A stretch of 64,000 nucleotides of DNA from Meconema thalassinum (GCA_946902985.2 OX336398.1:237444362-237508361), one strand, 5' to 3'. Positions 22,363-34,194 are shown, numbered from the stretch's first letter. A program made the numbers and translations. The notes: generated from the letters alone by a model not told the origin.

Positions 22363-22397
<35 letters not shown>

Positions 22398-22401
<4 letters not shown>

Positions 22402-22656
22402 TTTCATTTAGCAACTACACGGCCGAACTCTCCCTGTGACATCATCCATGGTCTCAGGGCGTGTCGGACATATTGCCCATTAGCCCTTGCGCCAGCTATG
22501 TCTATCCCCTCCATAAGAATAACATAAGGTTGGTTGCGTGCGGCGGCCATCTTGCCCATTAGCCCCTGCGCCAGGATCGGCATTTATATCCTACGATTGG
22601 CCAACGTTTTCATGGCAAATTCAAGGTAGAAGTTGTAAAGGAGAGCCCATTGAAAC
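22398..22656. other. Unassigned stretch with an 83-bp-spaced direct repeat
   Basis: Two near-identical blocks, ttgcccattagcccytgcgcc, lie at about 22470 and 22553. They sit directly upstream of the Penelope-like coding sequence and may belong to its 5' flank. No gene is seen. Confidence 0.4.
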
Positions 22657-23520
22657 TTGAGTGTTCGTTCAGATACGAAAAAAAAAGATTTCTTGATACG
22701 GGAGGATGGACGCAACTCACTTCAGGACATCCTAGACATCATGTGCTCCAAACACCTGAGCACCAACTTAACAATGGGAGTAGATGAAAATAATCAACTG
22801 GCCTTAGTAGACGTTCTGGTCTATAAACGAACAGATAACACGCTCAAACACAGGGGCTATAGGAAAGGCACTCATACAGATCGGTACCTACATGGAAACA
22901 CAAGCCATCCTCCGTCGCAGAGGGACATGGTAGCTAGGACACTCCTGACCAGAGACAACCGCATTTGCGATACTGATAGCGTAAATGAAGGGAAAGAACG
23001 AGTTTGGAATACGCTCCTAGCTAAAGGATACAGCAAAGGACAGATAAATAGGGGCGAACGAAATAAAGAACAAAGCCGAAGAGAAGCTGAAAGAACGAAC
23101 ATTGACACCACGATAAATCCTTGCTGCCTAATATATATAGGGGGTGACAAATAGAATCGTCAAGTTGCTAAGCGAACACAACGTGACAACGGTTAAGCAA
23201 CCACTAAGCAAGCTGACGCAAGAGGTGCGTAAGTCAGCCAAGATGAAGGAGCCAAAACCAGGACGCAGAAGTTTACAAAGCGCCTTGTTCCTCTGGAGAG
23301 ATATATACAGGGTATACAAAAAGTCGCATTTCCAATAGGATATCAGAGCACATTCGAGACAAAAAAGAAAAAACTGCAGATCTGCAATAGTTCAACATAC
23401 TGACGTCACGAGACACGCCATAGAATTTGATATGTCCGAAACTGTTTCTAAAATTCCTAGATATAAAAACAGGATAAAAAGAGGCATTAGAGACCTTGAA
23501 ACATCCCTATAATTTCAATC
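22657..23520 (+). pseudogene. Penelope-like element fragment: end of RT plus linker and GIY-YIG-side tail
   Basis: The frame 22657-23154 contains LVDVLVYKRTDNTLKHRGYRK and THTDRYLH, the conserved post-RT block of Penelope-like elements, then the LLAKGYSKGQI region. A +1 shift near 23144 leads to YIGGVTNRIVKLLSEH, the usual linker motif. Further frames near 23330-23510 resemble the C-terminal side of the GIY-YIG endonuclease (AIVQHTDVTRHAIEFD). The RT core and 5' end are missing and frames shift several times. PLEs normally couple an RT to a GIY-YIG nuclease; this copy is a 5'-truncated relic. Confidence 0.8.
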
Positions 23521-23699
23521 GCGATGACAATATCAGACTTAGCAATACATAGACGGTTCTCTAAGTGCGTGACTGGCTAGGGCTTTGGCCAATCAGGGAG
23601 CAGCATGAGGTCAATGCCTATCAAACAGTGCCTGACTGACAACCAACGGTTAAAACTCAGCAATTTTTCTAGGATTATGCCGTATCTAGTGTGGGGTTT

Positions 23700-24094
23700 C
23701 GCCCAAGAACATCAAGCTTGCTCATATGCGGGCTCTAGTTGCTCCACGCCCGGACCCCCACAGGAGTATTAAACTGTGCACTACCTCCCTTAATGAGACC
23801 TTTCTTCTTCCTTCCCAACAGCTACACCTACCTCCGTACACCGTCTACCGGGCTGATCATCCACATTTCGCAGCTCGAGGAGGTGTGGCTGTTGGACTCC
23901 ATTGGAATCTTACTGTTACTCAGCATCACTATAATTTCCCTCACCACTCCTCCGAGCATTTGATATTAGAAATATTTGCCCAGTCCAAAACCTTTACGAT
24001 AGTTACTCTCTCTCTCTCGCCTCCCTCCTCCCATTGACTTTCACACTTATATTGATCACCCCTTCCGCAACTATGTTCTCATCGCCGATATTAA
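23700..24094 (+). pseudogene. LINE endonuclease fragment (Jockey-like), plus strand
   Basis: The frame at 23726 reads LNETFLLPSQQL, YTVYRADHPHFAARGGVAV and HLILEIFAQSKTFTIVTL, which fits an AP endonuclease of Jockey/CR1-type LINEs (NET, YR-D, RGGVA, then 'PPS'). Frames near 24060 give RNYVLIADIN, matching the G/A-D-x-N motif. It stops at a GAA/CTT repeat at 24095. There is no RT for this element in the window. Confidence 0.7.
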
Positions 24095-25135
24095 TCTTCT
24101 TCTTCTTCTTCTTCTTCAATTCCCTTATGTCATCAAGCGTTAGGGTAGCCTAGTTTGAGTCATTTCTGCCATTCCGCTCTATTTCAGCACATTCTCTTCA
24201 TTTCCGCAACAGTGTTGCTCCTTTTTTTGTACCAATCTCACAATCTTATTCTGCCATGTAATGCGGGGTCTACCTCGTCCAGCTCCTCCCACAACTCGCA
24301 TTTCATGTATTTGGTTTACTTTTGTTTCTTCTTCCATTCTCGTAACATGTCCGTACCATCTCCACTGACGTTTTTCAACCATTTCACCCATTGCTTTTTG
24401 TCCTAAACTCTTCTCTAATTCTCTTATTTCGAACTCGATCACTTCCTGTCTTTCCTACTGCTCTCCTCAGAAACTTAATTTCTGTGGCAGTAATCCTACA
24501 TTAATGTTTATCTTGTAATGCCAAACTCTCCATACCGTACGGCGTAATCAGTGCCATGATAGCATTATAGATCTGCTCTTTCGTCTTAAGACGTATCTCC
24601 TTCTTCCCTACTATTGTTGTGTTCATCTGATAATAAGCTGACACTGCTTCATTAGTTCCATTTAGTACCTCGGATTCAATTTTTCCATGATTAATTAATA
24701 TGGTACCTAGATATTGAAAAGTTTCTACTTTCTCAAAAGGCTTCCCATTACAGAGGATATTGAGCTCTACTTTCTGTTTATTCTGTTTAGAGACCCTCAT
24801 TACTTCACTTTTCTCTTGATTCACTATCATTCCCTTCTTTTTAAATTCTTCATACCATTCCACCACTGCTTGCTGGAGTGTCAGCTACCAATACTATATC
24901 ATCTGCATATAAACCGGTTATAATCTCCACATTCCAAGCTTTGTTCTGTATGTCCTTCTCTTACATATTTTAGTTATTCCGTCTAGCAAGATGTTGAAAA
25001 GCAAAGGGCTAAGGCAATCCCTTTGTTTCATTCCATTCTCCATTGGAAATTCTTCTGATGTTGCTCAATCTACAAGTACTATTCCCACTGGTAGTCTATA
25101 TATGATCTTCACAGCATTTCTTATTCTGTTACTGA
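24095..25135 (-). pseudogene. LINE fragment, RT motif B to C-terminus, minus strand
   Basis: Minus-strand frames: near 24980-25060 GMKQRDCLSPLLFNILLDG (RT motif B), near 24885-24915 a YADDI motif in a shifted frame, then 24501-24866 (NQEKSEVMRVS, ETFQYLGTI) and 24179-24442 (WRWYGHVTRM, GRGRPRITW). The 3' end on this strand is a GAA repeat (cttcttcttc at 24095-24117 on the plus strand). It is 5'-truncated with several frameshifts and differs from family A in tail and C-terminus. Confidence 0.78.
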
Positions 25136-25460
25136 TAATCAAACTTATCACACCCTTCGTCGCAGCATCCGCGGAGTGAGTGTCCCCTTCCCCTCCCAAA
25201 CTCGCCCAATCACCAACTCTACCCTCGATGGGTTTCAAATGGAAATTCATTCCTCCTTACCTCCTCCATCATGGTGGAAGTTGGGAATTCTGTGATAGGC
25301 TGACTAAACGACACCTGAAGAAGATTCTTGGTGATCGTATTCTTACCTACGAAGCGTTTAATTCTCTTGCTATTCTCATTGAAGGTGTTGTGCATTCTCG
25401 TCCCCTAAATCCGCTGTCTAGTAACCCCAATGATTTAAATCCTCTTACTCCTAGCCACAC
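25136..25460 (+). pseudogene. BEL/Pao-type integrase fragment, part 1
   Basis: Plus-strand frames encode the second half of a Pao/BEL integrase: a DN(Q)T..FVAASAE relic of the DNGTNF-GA motif, then GFKWKFIPPYLLHHGGSWE (with the catalytic Glu), RHLKKILGDRILTYEAF, IEGVVHSRPLNPLSSNP and LTPSHTLI. It stops where the LINE at 25469 entered and continues at 28876. It is unrelated by sequence to the BEL/Pao element at 50941-59490. Confidence 0.8.
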
Positions 25461-25845
25461 TCTCATAGCTTTTTTTATATTATTTTTATTTGTTGACGGT
25501 ACACAATACACAACAGGACTCAGCGTGTGCCCCAATAACAGTGCTACTACACAGTAAAATACACTTCCTGATATGTCTACATTAAGTACTAATATCTAAA
25601 TGTAATTATTAAAACAAGGAAGTTCACACAGATTGAAATGCATAGTAGTAAAAAGCTTAATCTAAAGATAATATAAAAACAAAATCTAAATTTGACCTAA
25701 AGTCAAATATATATATAAAAAAAAACAGGTTTTGAAATTATTACATCGAAAACTAAAAGGTAACATTGATAACTAGGGAGCAGGCCTATCCACATATATA
25801 CAGTGTTGATTCTGTTTTGTGTGATAATTTTATTTCATGTATGAA

Positions 25846-28378
25846 TTAGAGTGACTGGATTATAATTTCCAGGAACGGTCTAATTGAGAGACAAAAATCT
25901 AGTTTCCAGTTTACACGAACCGCATCGTTGAAAATACTGCAAAGCCTCCATACAGGTGAATTACTATGTGAAGTAGTATTGGTTATATAATTTTTGAATG
26001 TTATAGTTGATCTTGTAGTTAAGCGAGGGATGTTGAAATTTAGGAGTGATGGGAAAAATGAGTTATCAATTTGACCGTTAATTACTTTATAAAGGAATTT
26101 CATATCATTCACTTACCTTCGAGACTCCAAACTCGTCATGCCGAAATTCAACAAAAGTTCACCGTAGGGTACCATGTGTGGGTAATTGCCCGTTATTTTG
26201 AGATGTAAATATCTGAGGAATTTATTTTGAACTTGCTCAGTGGATTTAATGCATCTTTTCTGCCAGGTACTCCATACTTGGCTGGCGTACTCTAGCTTGG
26301 ATCTCACCATGGCAATATAAAGGTTTAAGCAGGTACTGGTCCTAATGCATGGCTTAGTGTTTCTTATTATAAACCCTAACATGCGGTAAGCATCCCCGAC
26401 TGTCTTTTGCACATGACAAGTGAAAGCAAGCTCTCGGTCAAACAGGATTCCTTGATCTTTCTTCTCCCTTACTGTTTGCAATGACTGAATGACTCAAGTC
26501 CAATTCCATAAACAAATGTGACTGGGTTCTTCTTACGTGTAAAGGTCATAACAACACACTTCGGTACATGTAAGTATAATTTGTTTTCTATACTCCATTT
26601 GTGTATATTATTTAGGTCATTTTGTAGTAGAGTGCAGTCATTAGCGGAAGAAATTGATTTAAAAATGTTTAAGTCATCTGCATATAAAAGACTATTTGAG
26701 TGTACAATACAACGTGGCAAATCGTTTATCATTGCTAGAAATATCAGAGGTCCATGGTTCGAGCCTTGGGGTATTCCGGAATGAACTATGTATTCCTTTG
26801 AGACTCTTTTCTGGATCAAAACAAATTGTTTCCTGTCTCTGAGGTAGGAGCTGAATAATTTGTGTATTGGGTGGGAGAATCCCAAAATACACAATTTGTT
26901 AAGAAATTCTTTCTGAAAATCTGTAAATATGACATCCGTTTGCCCTCCTTTATCTAACTCTTTAGATATAATTTGAGTAAAATTAGTTGCACTCGGCACT
27001 GTAAAATTTCCTGAATAGGAAGCCATGTTGGTTGTCTGTTACGAGCGGTCTGAGCAATACTGATATACTTACGTGCAATATGAATTCAAATACCTTGGCT
27101 ACTGCACATAAAATAGATATAGGACGGTAGCTATTAATTAGAGATGGATCTCCCGATTTTAGTATAGGACAGACGCGAGTGATTTTCCAGGCGTCAGGGA
27201 ACGTAGAAGATTGTTTGGCTAAATTAAATATAAAGTGCAACGGGTCCCTGAGACTTTCAGCACATTTTTTCACTACATACGGTGGAATATTATCAGGACC
27301 AGTCGACGACTTAGGTTTTAATTTTTTAATGCTATTCCAACCTCTTCCTTTGAGACAAGTTTTATGTGAATGGTGTTGGGAGTATTCGAATTGCAGGCTG
27401 GGATTTTGTATTGGGCTGACTGAGAGTCATAAATTGATTTCAAATATGTCGCAAAACCTTCAACAATGGAATCACCCCTGTCCAATTCTTCATTACTATA
27501 TTTAGGAGTGTCACATGTGTTCCTATTTATTTCTTGTTTTTAATAATCGTCCAAAATTTATTTGAGTCCCGGCTAATGTTTTGTTCAATATTATGGGTAT
27601 ATTTCGTATAAGATAATTTAATGTCCTTTTTCAGTTCTGATCTTAATTCTTCAAAACGTAGTCTATGATGATCTGAGTAATATTTTCTCTTCCTCTGGCA
27701 TTCATTCTCCTTCGATTTACTCTTTGTTTCCTTAGAAAACCAGACAGGATATTTTCTGCCCGTTTGTCGTTTACATATAGGAACGGTTTCACCAAGTACT
27801 GTGTTAAAAATCTTATAAAACAGGTCTACTGCAGTATTTACATCAGTGCACTCGTATATTTGGCCCCCTACGCCATCCCTCAACCGAGTGTACAGCTGCT
27901 CAAAATCGGCTTCCCGGAAGTTAAAGGTATCATTAGGCTGGATATGTACTTGGTTTCGACATATAGTTAGAGATATTTCCACATCCAGAGCAGGGTGGTG
28001 GCAATCCAGCGGTAACAGAGGGTCAATGTTTTCAGTTACGTTTATGTTGGTATTAATGGATAAAACTAAGTCCAGCGTCCTCCCGTTACGGTTTAGTACT
28101 GAATTATAAGATTTTAGTTGAAGATAATCAATAAAATTTACGAGTTCTCTTGTTTGAATATTGTCGTCTTTAAATAGTGTACTTTGTATTGTTGGGATGT
28201 TGAAATCGCCGAAGATTATTAAATTTTGATCATATATTTCTCTTCTGGATTCTAACCACCGGTATATTTCTCTGTATGTTTCTACTTTTGAAGCTGGTGG
28301 AATGTATACATTGCAAACATACCAAATATTTCCCCTAATAACCAGTTTCACTAATAGACATTCCAAGTTGCCAGTCAT
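25846..28378 (-). pseudogene. LINE ORF2: endonuclease + reverse transcriptase (Jockey-superfamily-like), broken
   Basis: Frame 27527-28378 carries the endonuclease: VCNVYIPPAS, LIIFGDFNIP, TLDLVLS, DCHHPALDVEI. Frame 26983-27273 has the RT start (CAESLRDPLHFIFNLAKQS, ILKSGDPSLINSYRPIS). Frame 26469-27026 has DVIFTDFQKEF (motif A), GIPQGSNHGPLIFLAMIND (motif B) and LLYADDLNIFK (motif C with both Asp). Frames 26113-26481 and 25846-26112 hold the C-terminus (AYRMLGFIIRNTK, RSKLEYASQVW). Gaps of frame occur near 27480, 27010, 26475 and 26112, so it is inactive. The clade is approximate. Confidence 0.82.
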
Positions 28379-28524
28379 TCTTTCGACCTTCTGTTAATCC
28401 GCTACTAAATGACCAAGTTTCTGTAATTAGAATTAAGCCATACTGTTTTCATTGAATAAATCTAATTTTGTATTCATTCCTCCTACATTTTGATAATAAA
28501 TGGATAATCTAGGTTTTGATACCA

Positions 28525-28852
28525 TTAGAGAGTGTTCAGGTCATCCTCGTTTTGAATTACGATGACCCGAGAACCTTCAGATTTGTGTATTTTAATATGT
28601 CCATTTCTTACCCACTGGATAGCATACTCCTTCTCTCTTCTGATGCTCCTACCTTGAGCCAGCAACTTCCTCTTTTCTGGGGATAAACTCTCGTTCACAT
28701 AAATTACATTGTCGCCAGGAAGACCGGCGTGACGTGTAGAATGGTTCCGTTTCACCCGGCGTCGCTCCATTAGATGCTCCTTGTCGTTCTGCCAAATGAA
28801 TTTTAAGGAATACGGTGGAAAGGTTGTTAATTATGGTGGAAAGGTTGTTCAT
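28525..28852 (-). pseudogene. LINE ORF1 C-terminal fragment
   Basis: Two overlapping minus-strand frames give VIYVNESLSPEKRKLLAQGR, EYAIQWVRNGHIKIHKSEGS and IVIQNEDDLNTL. This is the conserved C-terminal block of insect LINE ORF1 proteins (an E-x-L-T/S-P-x-x-K/R-x-L-L motif, then a tryptophan-containing strand pair and an acidic end). It lies upstream of ORF2 in the right order. The N-terminal part and any zinc knuckles are missing. Confidence 0.65.
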
Positions 28853-28875
28853 TTTTCACTCCTCGATTCTCATAG

Positions 28876-29140
28876 AGCCTTACTTCTGCCTATTTTTTTT
28901 GGCGTCAGATGGAAGCCCAACGTAACTCATTTTGGAAACGTTGGATGTTGGAATACCTAACTTTGCTTCAGAGGAGGCAGAAGTGGCTTCTCTCTGACTC
29001 TAGTGTGAGGGAGGGAGATCTCGTTCTCATCAGGGACCCGTCTCCCCCTCTTGTTTGGAACTCGGGCAGAGTAACCCAGTGATACCCTGGCCGACACGGC
29101 AAAAGATACATAAGCCAAACGGTCACATCGTTGATTTCCC
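28876..29140 (+). pseudogene. BEL/Pao-type integrase fragment, part 2 (C-terminal domain)
   Basis: In frames that shift, the plus strand reads SFWKRWMLEYLTLLQRRQKW, REGDLVLIRDPSPPLVW and NSGRVTQ*YPGRHGK. This is the C-terminal chromatin/DNA-binding part of Pao/BEL integrases (FWxRW...YLxxLQxRxKW, GDLVLI, LPPLxWxxGRV). One stop sits after RVTQ. It is the direct continuation of 25136-25460. Confidence 0.78.
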
Positions 29141-31234
29141 CTTTGACACTCGAATCTTGATCATGTGATCTTTATTTCACAGTGTTGGTGATTTTTTCCT
29201 TTTGCTCCGCCAGTTTGGTATATTCCTTCTTAATTTTCGTTTCCATGTTTTGTAATTTAAACCCGTATTGGGTTCTCTTTAATCTTTTCATCCATTAAGT
29301 TTTTCTTCCGTGCAAACCACTAACACACTTTTTTTCACGAATCTCTTTCGTTGTGCATTCTCTTATGTTTTCTGAAAGTGTGTTTAAGGTTTGAGATGTT
29401 TTCTCCTTGCTTAGCAACAACTTCAGGCATTTCTCTGCAGTGCTTTATGTGGCCAAGCGCCGAAGTTAATGGGATCAAGCCGCTTGAAGAAATTCTTACA
29501 AGTTCTGCATAACTCCCTCATAGGGCAACCTTCTCGCCTTTACTCCGTGGAACTACACCTCAAGACATGAATTATGTACTAGTGATATTTTTGTGTTCCT
29601 ATGTTGGCTTTTAATACGTAATTTCCTCTACCACTCCCCTCTTCCCCTTGCCCTCGCTGACCACACGCCACCGTCTCATTGCGTGTCTTTCCACTGCAGT
29701 AAGGTTTTGTAGCGCTAGCAAGCTCGTTAAAACCTCTATCTGAGGTCAGTAGACATGTCCGACATTTTGTTAGCTATACTAACAGTACATTTACCGGCTG
29801 TACAAGCTCTTCATGTGAAAAGATAAGTACCTGGTATCTTTTTAATACGGCATGGAGCTGGTTTTGACATTCACATCGCAATTTTATTCAGTCGGCCAGT
29901 TACCATTTCTCGATTTACTGCGTTTTATTGACGATGTCAAAGCATTAATTTGTTTTACTATCATTTACCGCCGTGGGATTTCATACTTCTGAGTGTTGAA
30001 AATTATACTCGAGCCATCGAGGGAATACTCAAATCCTCTCTTTAATACTACTCATTAGCCATCGTGGGAGATGCACAAAACTTCTTTAAAAACTAGAAAT
30101 TTCATCCAAACGGTTTTAGAAAAATTCAAATGCAAAGCTTCTCACGTCACGATGAACCACAACTGTTGCAGCTTTAACGGTCAAATTGAACTATAATCGT
30201 AATTTACTCTCTCTGCAATAACACATCAAACAGTGAGAATTACCAAACATAAGATGCTCACAAACTTTCAGTGCTTCAAAACATATGTGCGTATAACCAT
30301 TCAATCGGATCGTGTCGCGAGTGAATAAACATGGCCAGACAAGAAATTCCCGTATCCTACTCTTCCCTTTTTCCGGTTACCAACACACGTAGGTTTAGAA
30401 ATCAATTTTTACTTTTTCTCTTCTCTTCGAGGCTTCGTCTAATGACGCCCTACCGAAATTTGAATGTATAACAAATGTAGTTCAGCATAAATTATCCTGT
30501 TGTATATGAGCCACTCTTTCAATTAAACAATATTGTATTCATTCTAGTGCCTTCTTGGGCTAGTCTCAGTATTTCCTTGCCGTTAAGGCATTGTAATCAT
30601 TCTGGAACCATCTTGCTCCACAAACATTTATTGAATATTTCTCTAGTGCATTATATTGATTAAATGCTTAAGCACCTTCTGTGTCCATGATTTTAGGATC
30701 CATAATTTTAGAGGTAACTCAGTTCCCTTTCATATTTTATTGTATCTATGAAAGCATTTAACCTACTGGTGAAAAGAGAAAAGTAAGAAAAAAATCTTGC
30801 AAGTTTCTTACCTTGTTGTTTGATTTGTCATTGATCTTAGCTAGTCACATTGTTCTTATGTAGTACTATTTGAAAGCAATTAAATTGCTTTTACTTGGCG
30901 CTAAACATAGTTTCTGAGCTTAAGAACACGGCCGCCCTCTGTGAGAATTTCACTTCATTTGATCATTATCATTACCCCACCTTTTCAAGCTACCCTTTTT
31001 ACCTATTGAAGCAACCTCAAATGCATCACGTTCATTTTGTAAAGAATTTCTGTCACTTGTTGTGTTCAAGACGAAACTTCTCTAAATGCGATTTGGTCAA
31101 ATTTGTCCTCCAAATCTCTAGATTGTTAAATGCAATTGCAAACTTCCTACCTGGGCTAATTGTTATCTTGTAATCTCAATCTATGGTGTTTGCTTAATCA
31201 AGATTTGGTTTGTTCATTCTTTTGCTGAACTTCT
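29141..31234. other. About 2.1 kb with no recognisable gene
   Basis: A/T-rich sequence without a convincing coding region. The 92-residue plus frame at 30895-31173 has no recognisable motif. It may include the decayed 3' flank or LTR of the BEL/Pao relic, but I see no paired LTR. Confidence 0.5.
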
Positions 31235-31910
31235 CATCAGCACCCTGCTGGGAAAAAGTTTGGTGTACTCTGAGCACCTTTTCGTTCAAACAACATCTTC
31301 TCTAGACTGCTGCTAAATTGAGATCACGAAACAACATCATCCAGAAACTATGTGGAAAAACATGGGGCTCTAATGCATCAACTCTTCGTTCTTCTGCAAT
31401 TAGCCTCGTTCTATCTGTACCTAAATATTGTGCCCCTGTGTGGTGATACAGCCCTCACATAGGGAAGATAGAAGTTGAAATCAACAGGATCATGCGATTG
31501 TTATTTGGTGCCATTGACTGCACCCCTCTTCAATGGCTTCCTGTTCTGAGCTATATTCCTCCACCCCATCTCAGCAGGTGTAATATCCTGCTCAAAGCAT
31601 ACCACAACATACAATCAGGATCTCCCTATTCACGCTGACATACATGCTGCTTGTCTACCTAGACTTTGCTCAAGGCAGCCCCCTGTGAAGACAGCTACGA
31701 GACTTTTCAATAAGAACTTTGACCTAATCCAGCAGTGGTCTCATGATTGGAATATAAGTACCTGTATTTTATCTTCCTCGTCAGATATGTACGAAATTAA
31801 ACCGGATCAGGGCCAAATCTGGTGATTGTGCGGACGCTTTGTTCAAGTGGAACAGGTTAGTGAGACTGTGGAGCCGATCGACAAACGATGAAGCACTGTC
31901 CTATGGTGGT
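31235..31910 (+). pseudogene. LINE RT C-terminal fragment (Jockey/I-like)
   Basis: Plus-strand reading with several shifts: RSRNNIIQKLCGKTWG, ASTLRSSAISLVLSVPKYCAPVW, IMRLLFGAIDCTPLQWLPVLS, PPPHLSR, then FDLIQQWSHDW and SGDCADALFKWNRL. This is the region downstream of RT in Jockey/I-type ORF2 proteins, where 'EYCAPVW' and 'TPLxWLPVLS' are conserved. The RT core is missing; several stops show it is a relic. Confidence 0.72.
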
Positions 31911-33895
31911 AACATACTTCAGTGACTCCTACTATCTGGTTTTCTTTTTCTTTTCATTAGGATGTAATATGATGTAAGTGTGCACCACAAGACCACGCTT
32001 AAGTCACGTTACGTATAGAATTTCCAATCCATCTGAAAAATTCGAGACTATTCTTGCAAACGTATAAGGAAAGCCACGCAGTTCAGTGACAAGTGTACAA
32101 GAGTGCAGTCAGTCAATGAAGTGGGCTGCAATGAATCAGTAAGTCAGTGAAGAGTGACACAGCAGTTGTAGGCTTATTTGTGAGCATGATGACTAGAGAC
32201 AGCCGGTTATTGTGATAGTTTTGTACAGAAAGATGCCCTAGTTTCAGCGTGGGTAAGGAAAGAAGACACGAGAAGTTATCACAGCGGGATCGAGTGTCTC
32301 TGGTAGTCAATTAGTATGTGATAGAGCGGTAAGCCGTAAATTTAGGAGTTTTGATATATTCCTGAGAGATCCAGTGCACATTTTGTGCGCTAGTTTTAAT
32401 TTAGTTTCATCGTGTCAAAAAACATAAAATATAGGAGTGTTTCATTTTCATTGACACGACTCGCTCTGAGGCAGGTAAAGTGTGTCCCTGAGTAATTGGA
32501 ACCCAGATTTTGAGGGCCACATTGCAACCTCCCGGAGAACCCACAGCTGAGTTCCCGACTGGTCAATCTACAGTCTCCTTGACCCCCGGACACATCACTA
32601 GACAAACCTGCGCGACGCAGTCGACTCCACGCTGGCACAAAGCAGGTTATTGTCCACAACCTCGGTTGTGTGGTTTGTGCCTCGCCTTCGCATTGTACCC
32701 AGGAAACGCAGCCGCCTGTTCACGCAGCCACAACACAGGTTAAGGTCCAGGGCCTGCGCCAGCACCTTCTGCACAACCACAGTCATCCATCAAACTTGCC
32801 AGACACGTCGCCCACGTTGGTCCCGGGATCATGAACCCACAGATGCCTGAGCCCAAGTTTTGGGCCGTCATCTACAATATATTTTTGGACACTGGCAACT
32901 TCATTTTCTAGCGCTGACAATTTTATTTCATCGATGCGCTGTAATCTATTTGGCGGTGCCATAAAGAATCTTGAACTTCTTTTTAAACTTGGATCAACAA
33001 CAAAAACAAGTTTGTGCCCAAGGTGGGATTCGAACTAGTTACCTCACCGCGCCACGAGATAATCCGCATGGCTCTCACAATGCACTGCTTGACGATATGA
33101 AGCACGGACTACATGCGCAACACGCCTCACACTAAATCACCGCTCCATGCTGCAATCAGGCAGAGATACTGAGTGACCTGGTTTTGATCTGTAGGCAATA
33201 TCAATACGTATATTGTTTGGGACAATATAAATGCAGAGGGTTCATCATTCCCAGGATTCCTGGCTTTTGTGTGTAAGTGAACTGAGAGTAAACATTGTTA
33301 TAAACACTGAATGTGTGTGCAGGTGTCTTGTCACCCCCAGGTGCACTGGTTAGGATCAGCAGGCCAATGGAGTATATACATTGATGATGGTTAATGATAA
33401 TATGGTTTACATCATGGTCATCGAACCCCGAGTACATGATTGATAAGCAGTGTCATTGTGATGGCTGAATTAATGTATTTCTTCAATTGGGGAAATGGTT
33501 TGCGTAGGAGGCAGCCATGATCTGAATGGAGGTACAATACCAGCATTTGCTTACAGTAGAAGTAAGGAAGCAACGGAAAACCACTTTTAGGATGGCAGGA
33601 GTAGGAAACGAAGCCATTTCTTCTTAGTTCTGCTACACAAGGTTCGGTATACTGTATTACTGCAGTGATTCTGCTCCGTTCTGAAGCAGCGAGTAATTGT
33701 TATGTGAATAGTTAGTTTCTGAGCTGCCAACTAAAATGTGAATATCAATATCCAATTAAGACAGACAAATACAGAAACGATCAACGATAAAATACGAGAA
33801 TAACTCATTTTGCCAACAAAACCTCTTCATATTAAACATTTTCAGTTTTCATTCATTAAAAAGCAATACTTTTCCTTATTAAGTTTTCCACTTAC
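31911..33895. other. About 2 kb without a gene; GC-richer block and one Pol III B-box-like site
   Basis: 32480-32870 is markedly richer in G+C than its surroundings but encodes nothing recognisable. At 33027-33048 the minus strand reads ggtaactagttcgaatccca, close to the tRNA/SINE B box GGTTCGANTCC, within a possible tRNA-like head (about 33010-33080). No clear A box or SINE body was found, so this is only a suggestion. Confidence 0.4.
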
Positions 33896-33954
33896 TCATT
33901 TATAGGATTTCCACTGGCATCACTCTCTTCATCATGGATTTCTTCTGTAATTTC
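33896..33954 (-). CDS. Candidate coding exon (exon 4) of the acidic-protein gene
   Basis: On the minus strand, ttgtccctag is followed by GAAATTACAGAAGAAATCC and the exon ends AATGA|GTAAGT, a near-consensus donor. The 59-bp exon encodes EITEEIHDEESDASGNPIN, strongly acidic like the exons upstream, and starts in phase 0 as they do. It ends in phase 2. No psi-K-x-E motif is present. If the donor is not used, a TAA follows two codons later. Assignment to the same gene is inference from strand, composition and phase. Confidence 0.4.
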
Positions 33955-34194
33955 CTAGGGACAAGAATGAATCATTAATTTATTTTGCTCTCAAATTACG
34001 CTTCTACACAATCAATAACAAATAATGTAACTTTACAGCACAGCTCAACTAAAAGAAAGCATTTATCATCTGTGCAACTGACTGAAATTACTTTCTTATT
34101 CTCGATCATATCTTAATGCATTCTACAAATCTCATCTAGATCTGAGATTTATCAAACATATGCCTTCTTTGTAGGTAAAGTAAATCAAAATTGA

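Larger units (their letters stand above)
16808..22381 (-). repeat. Right arm of the palindrome
   Basis: This is the reverse-complement counterpart of 2066-10265, starting at atgtatttggactgg and ending in an AAT microsatellite (about 22362-22397). Removing the Tc1 element and one TA leaves about 4.1 kb. It carries polymerase sequence from the block GLEQDNK onward, so the polymerase N-terminus exists only in the left half. Confidence 0.85.
25469..28867 (-). mobile_element. 3.4-kb LINE inserted in the BEL/Pao integrase, 8-bp target duplication
   Basis: tctcatag occurs at 25461-25468 and 28868-28875, and the integrase reading (LTPSHTLI... then KRWMLEYLTLLQRR) continues across the gap. The element is on the minus strand with an A/T-rich tail (25469-25495). 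Minus-strand frames give an ORF1 C-terminus (28525-28852) and an EN-RT ORF2 (25846-28378) with breaks. At 3.4 kb with an incomplete ORF1 it is 5'-truncated. Confidence 0.85.

Noticed and set aside
2066..22381. Palindrome as an assembly artefact
   Set aside because: The arms differ by many substitutions and indels, have private lesions, and each carries its own insertion with a target duplication. An artefact would give near-identical arms.
30895..31173. 92-residue plus-strand frame as a gene
   Set aside because: No motif, no splice context, within decayed repeat sequence.
33010..33080. Functional tRNA gene on the minus strand
   Set aside because: Only a B-box-like sequence is present; no cloverleaf with acceptor pairing or A box could be drawn.
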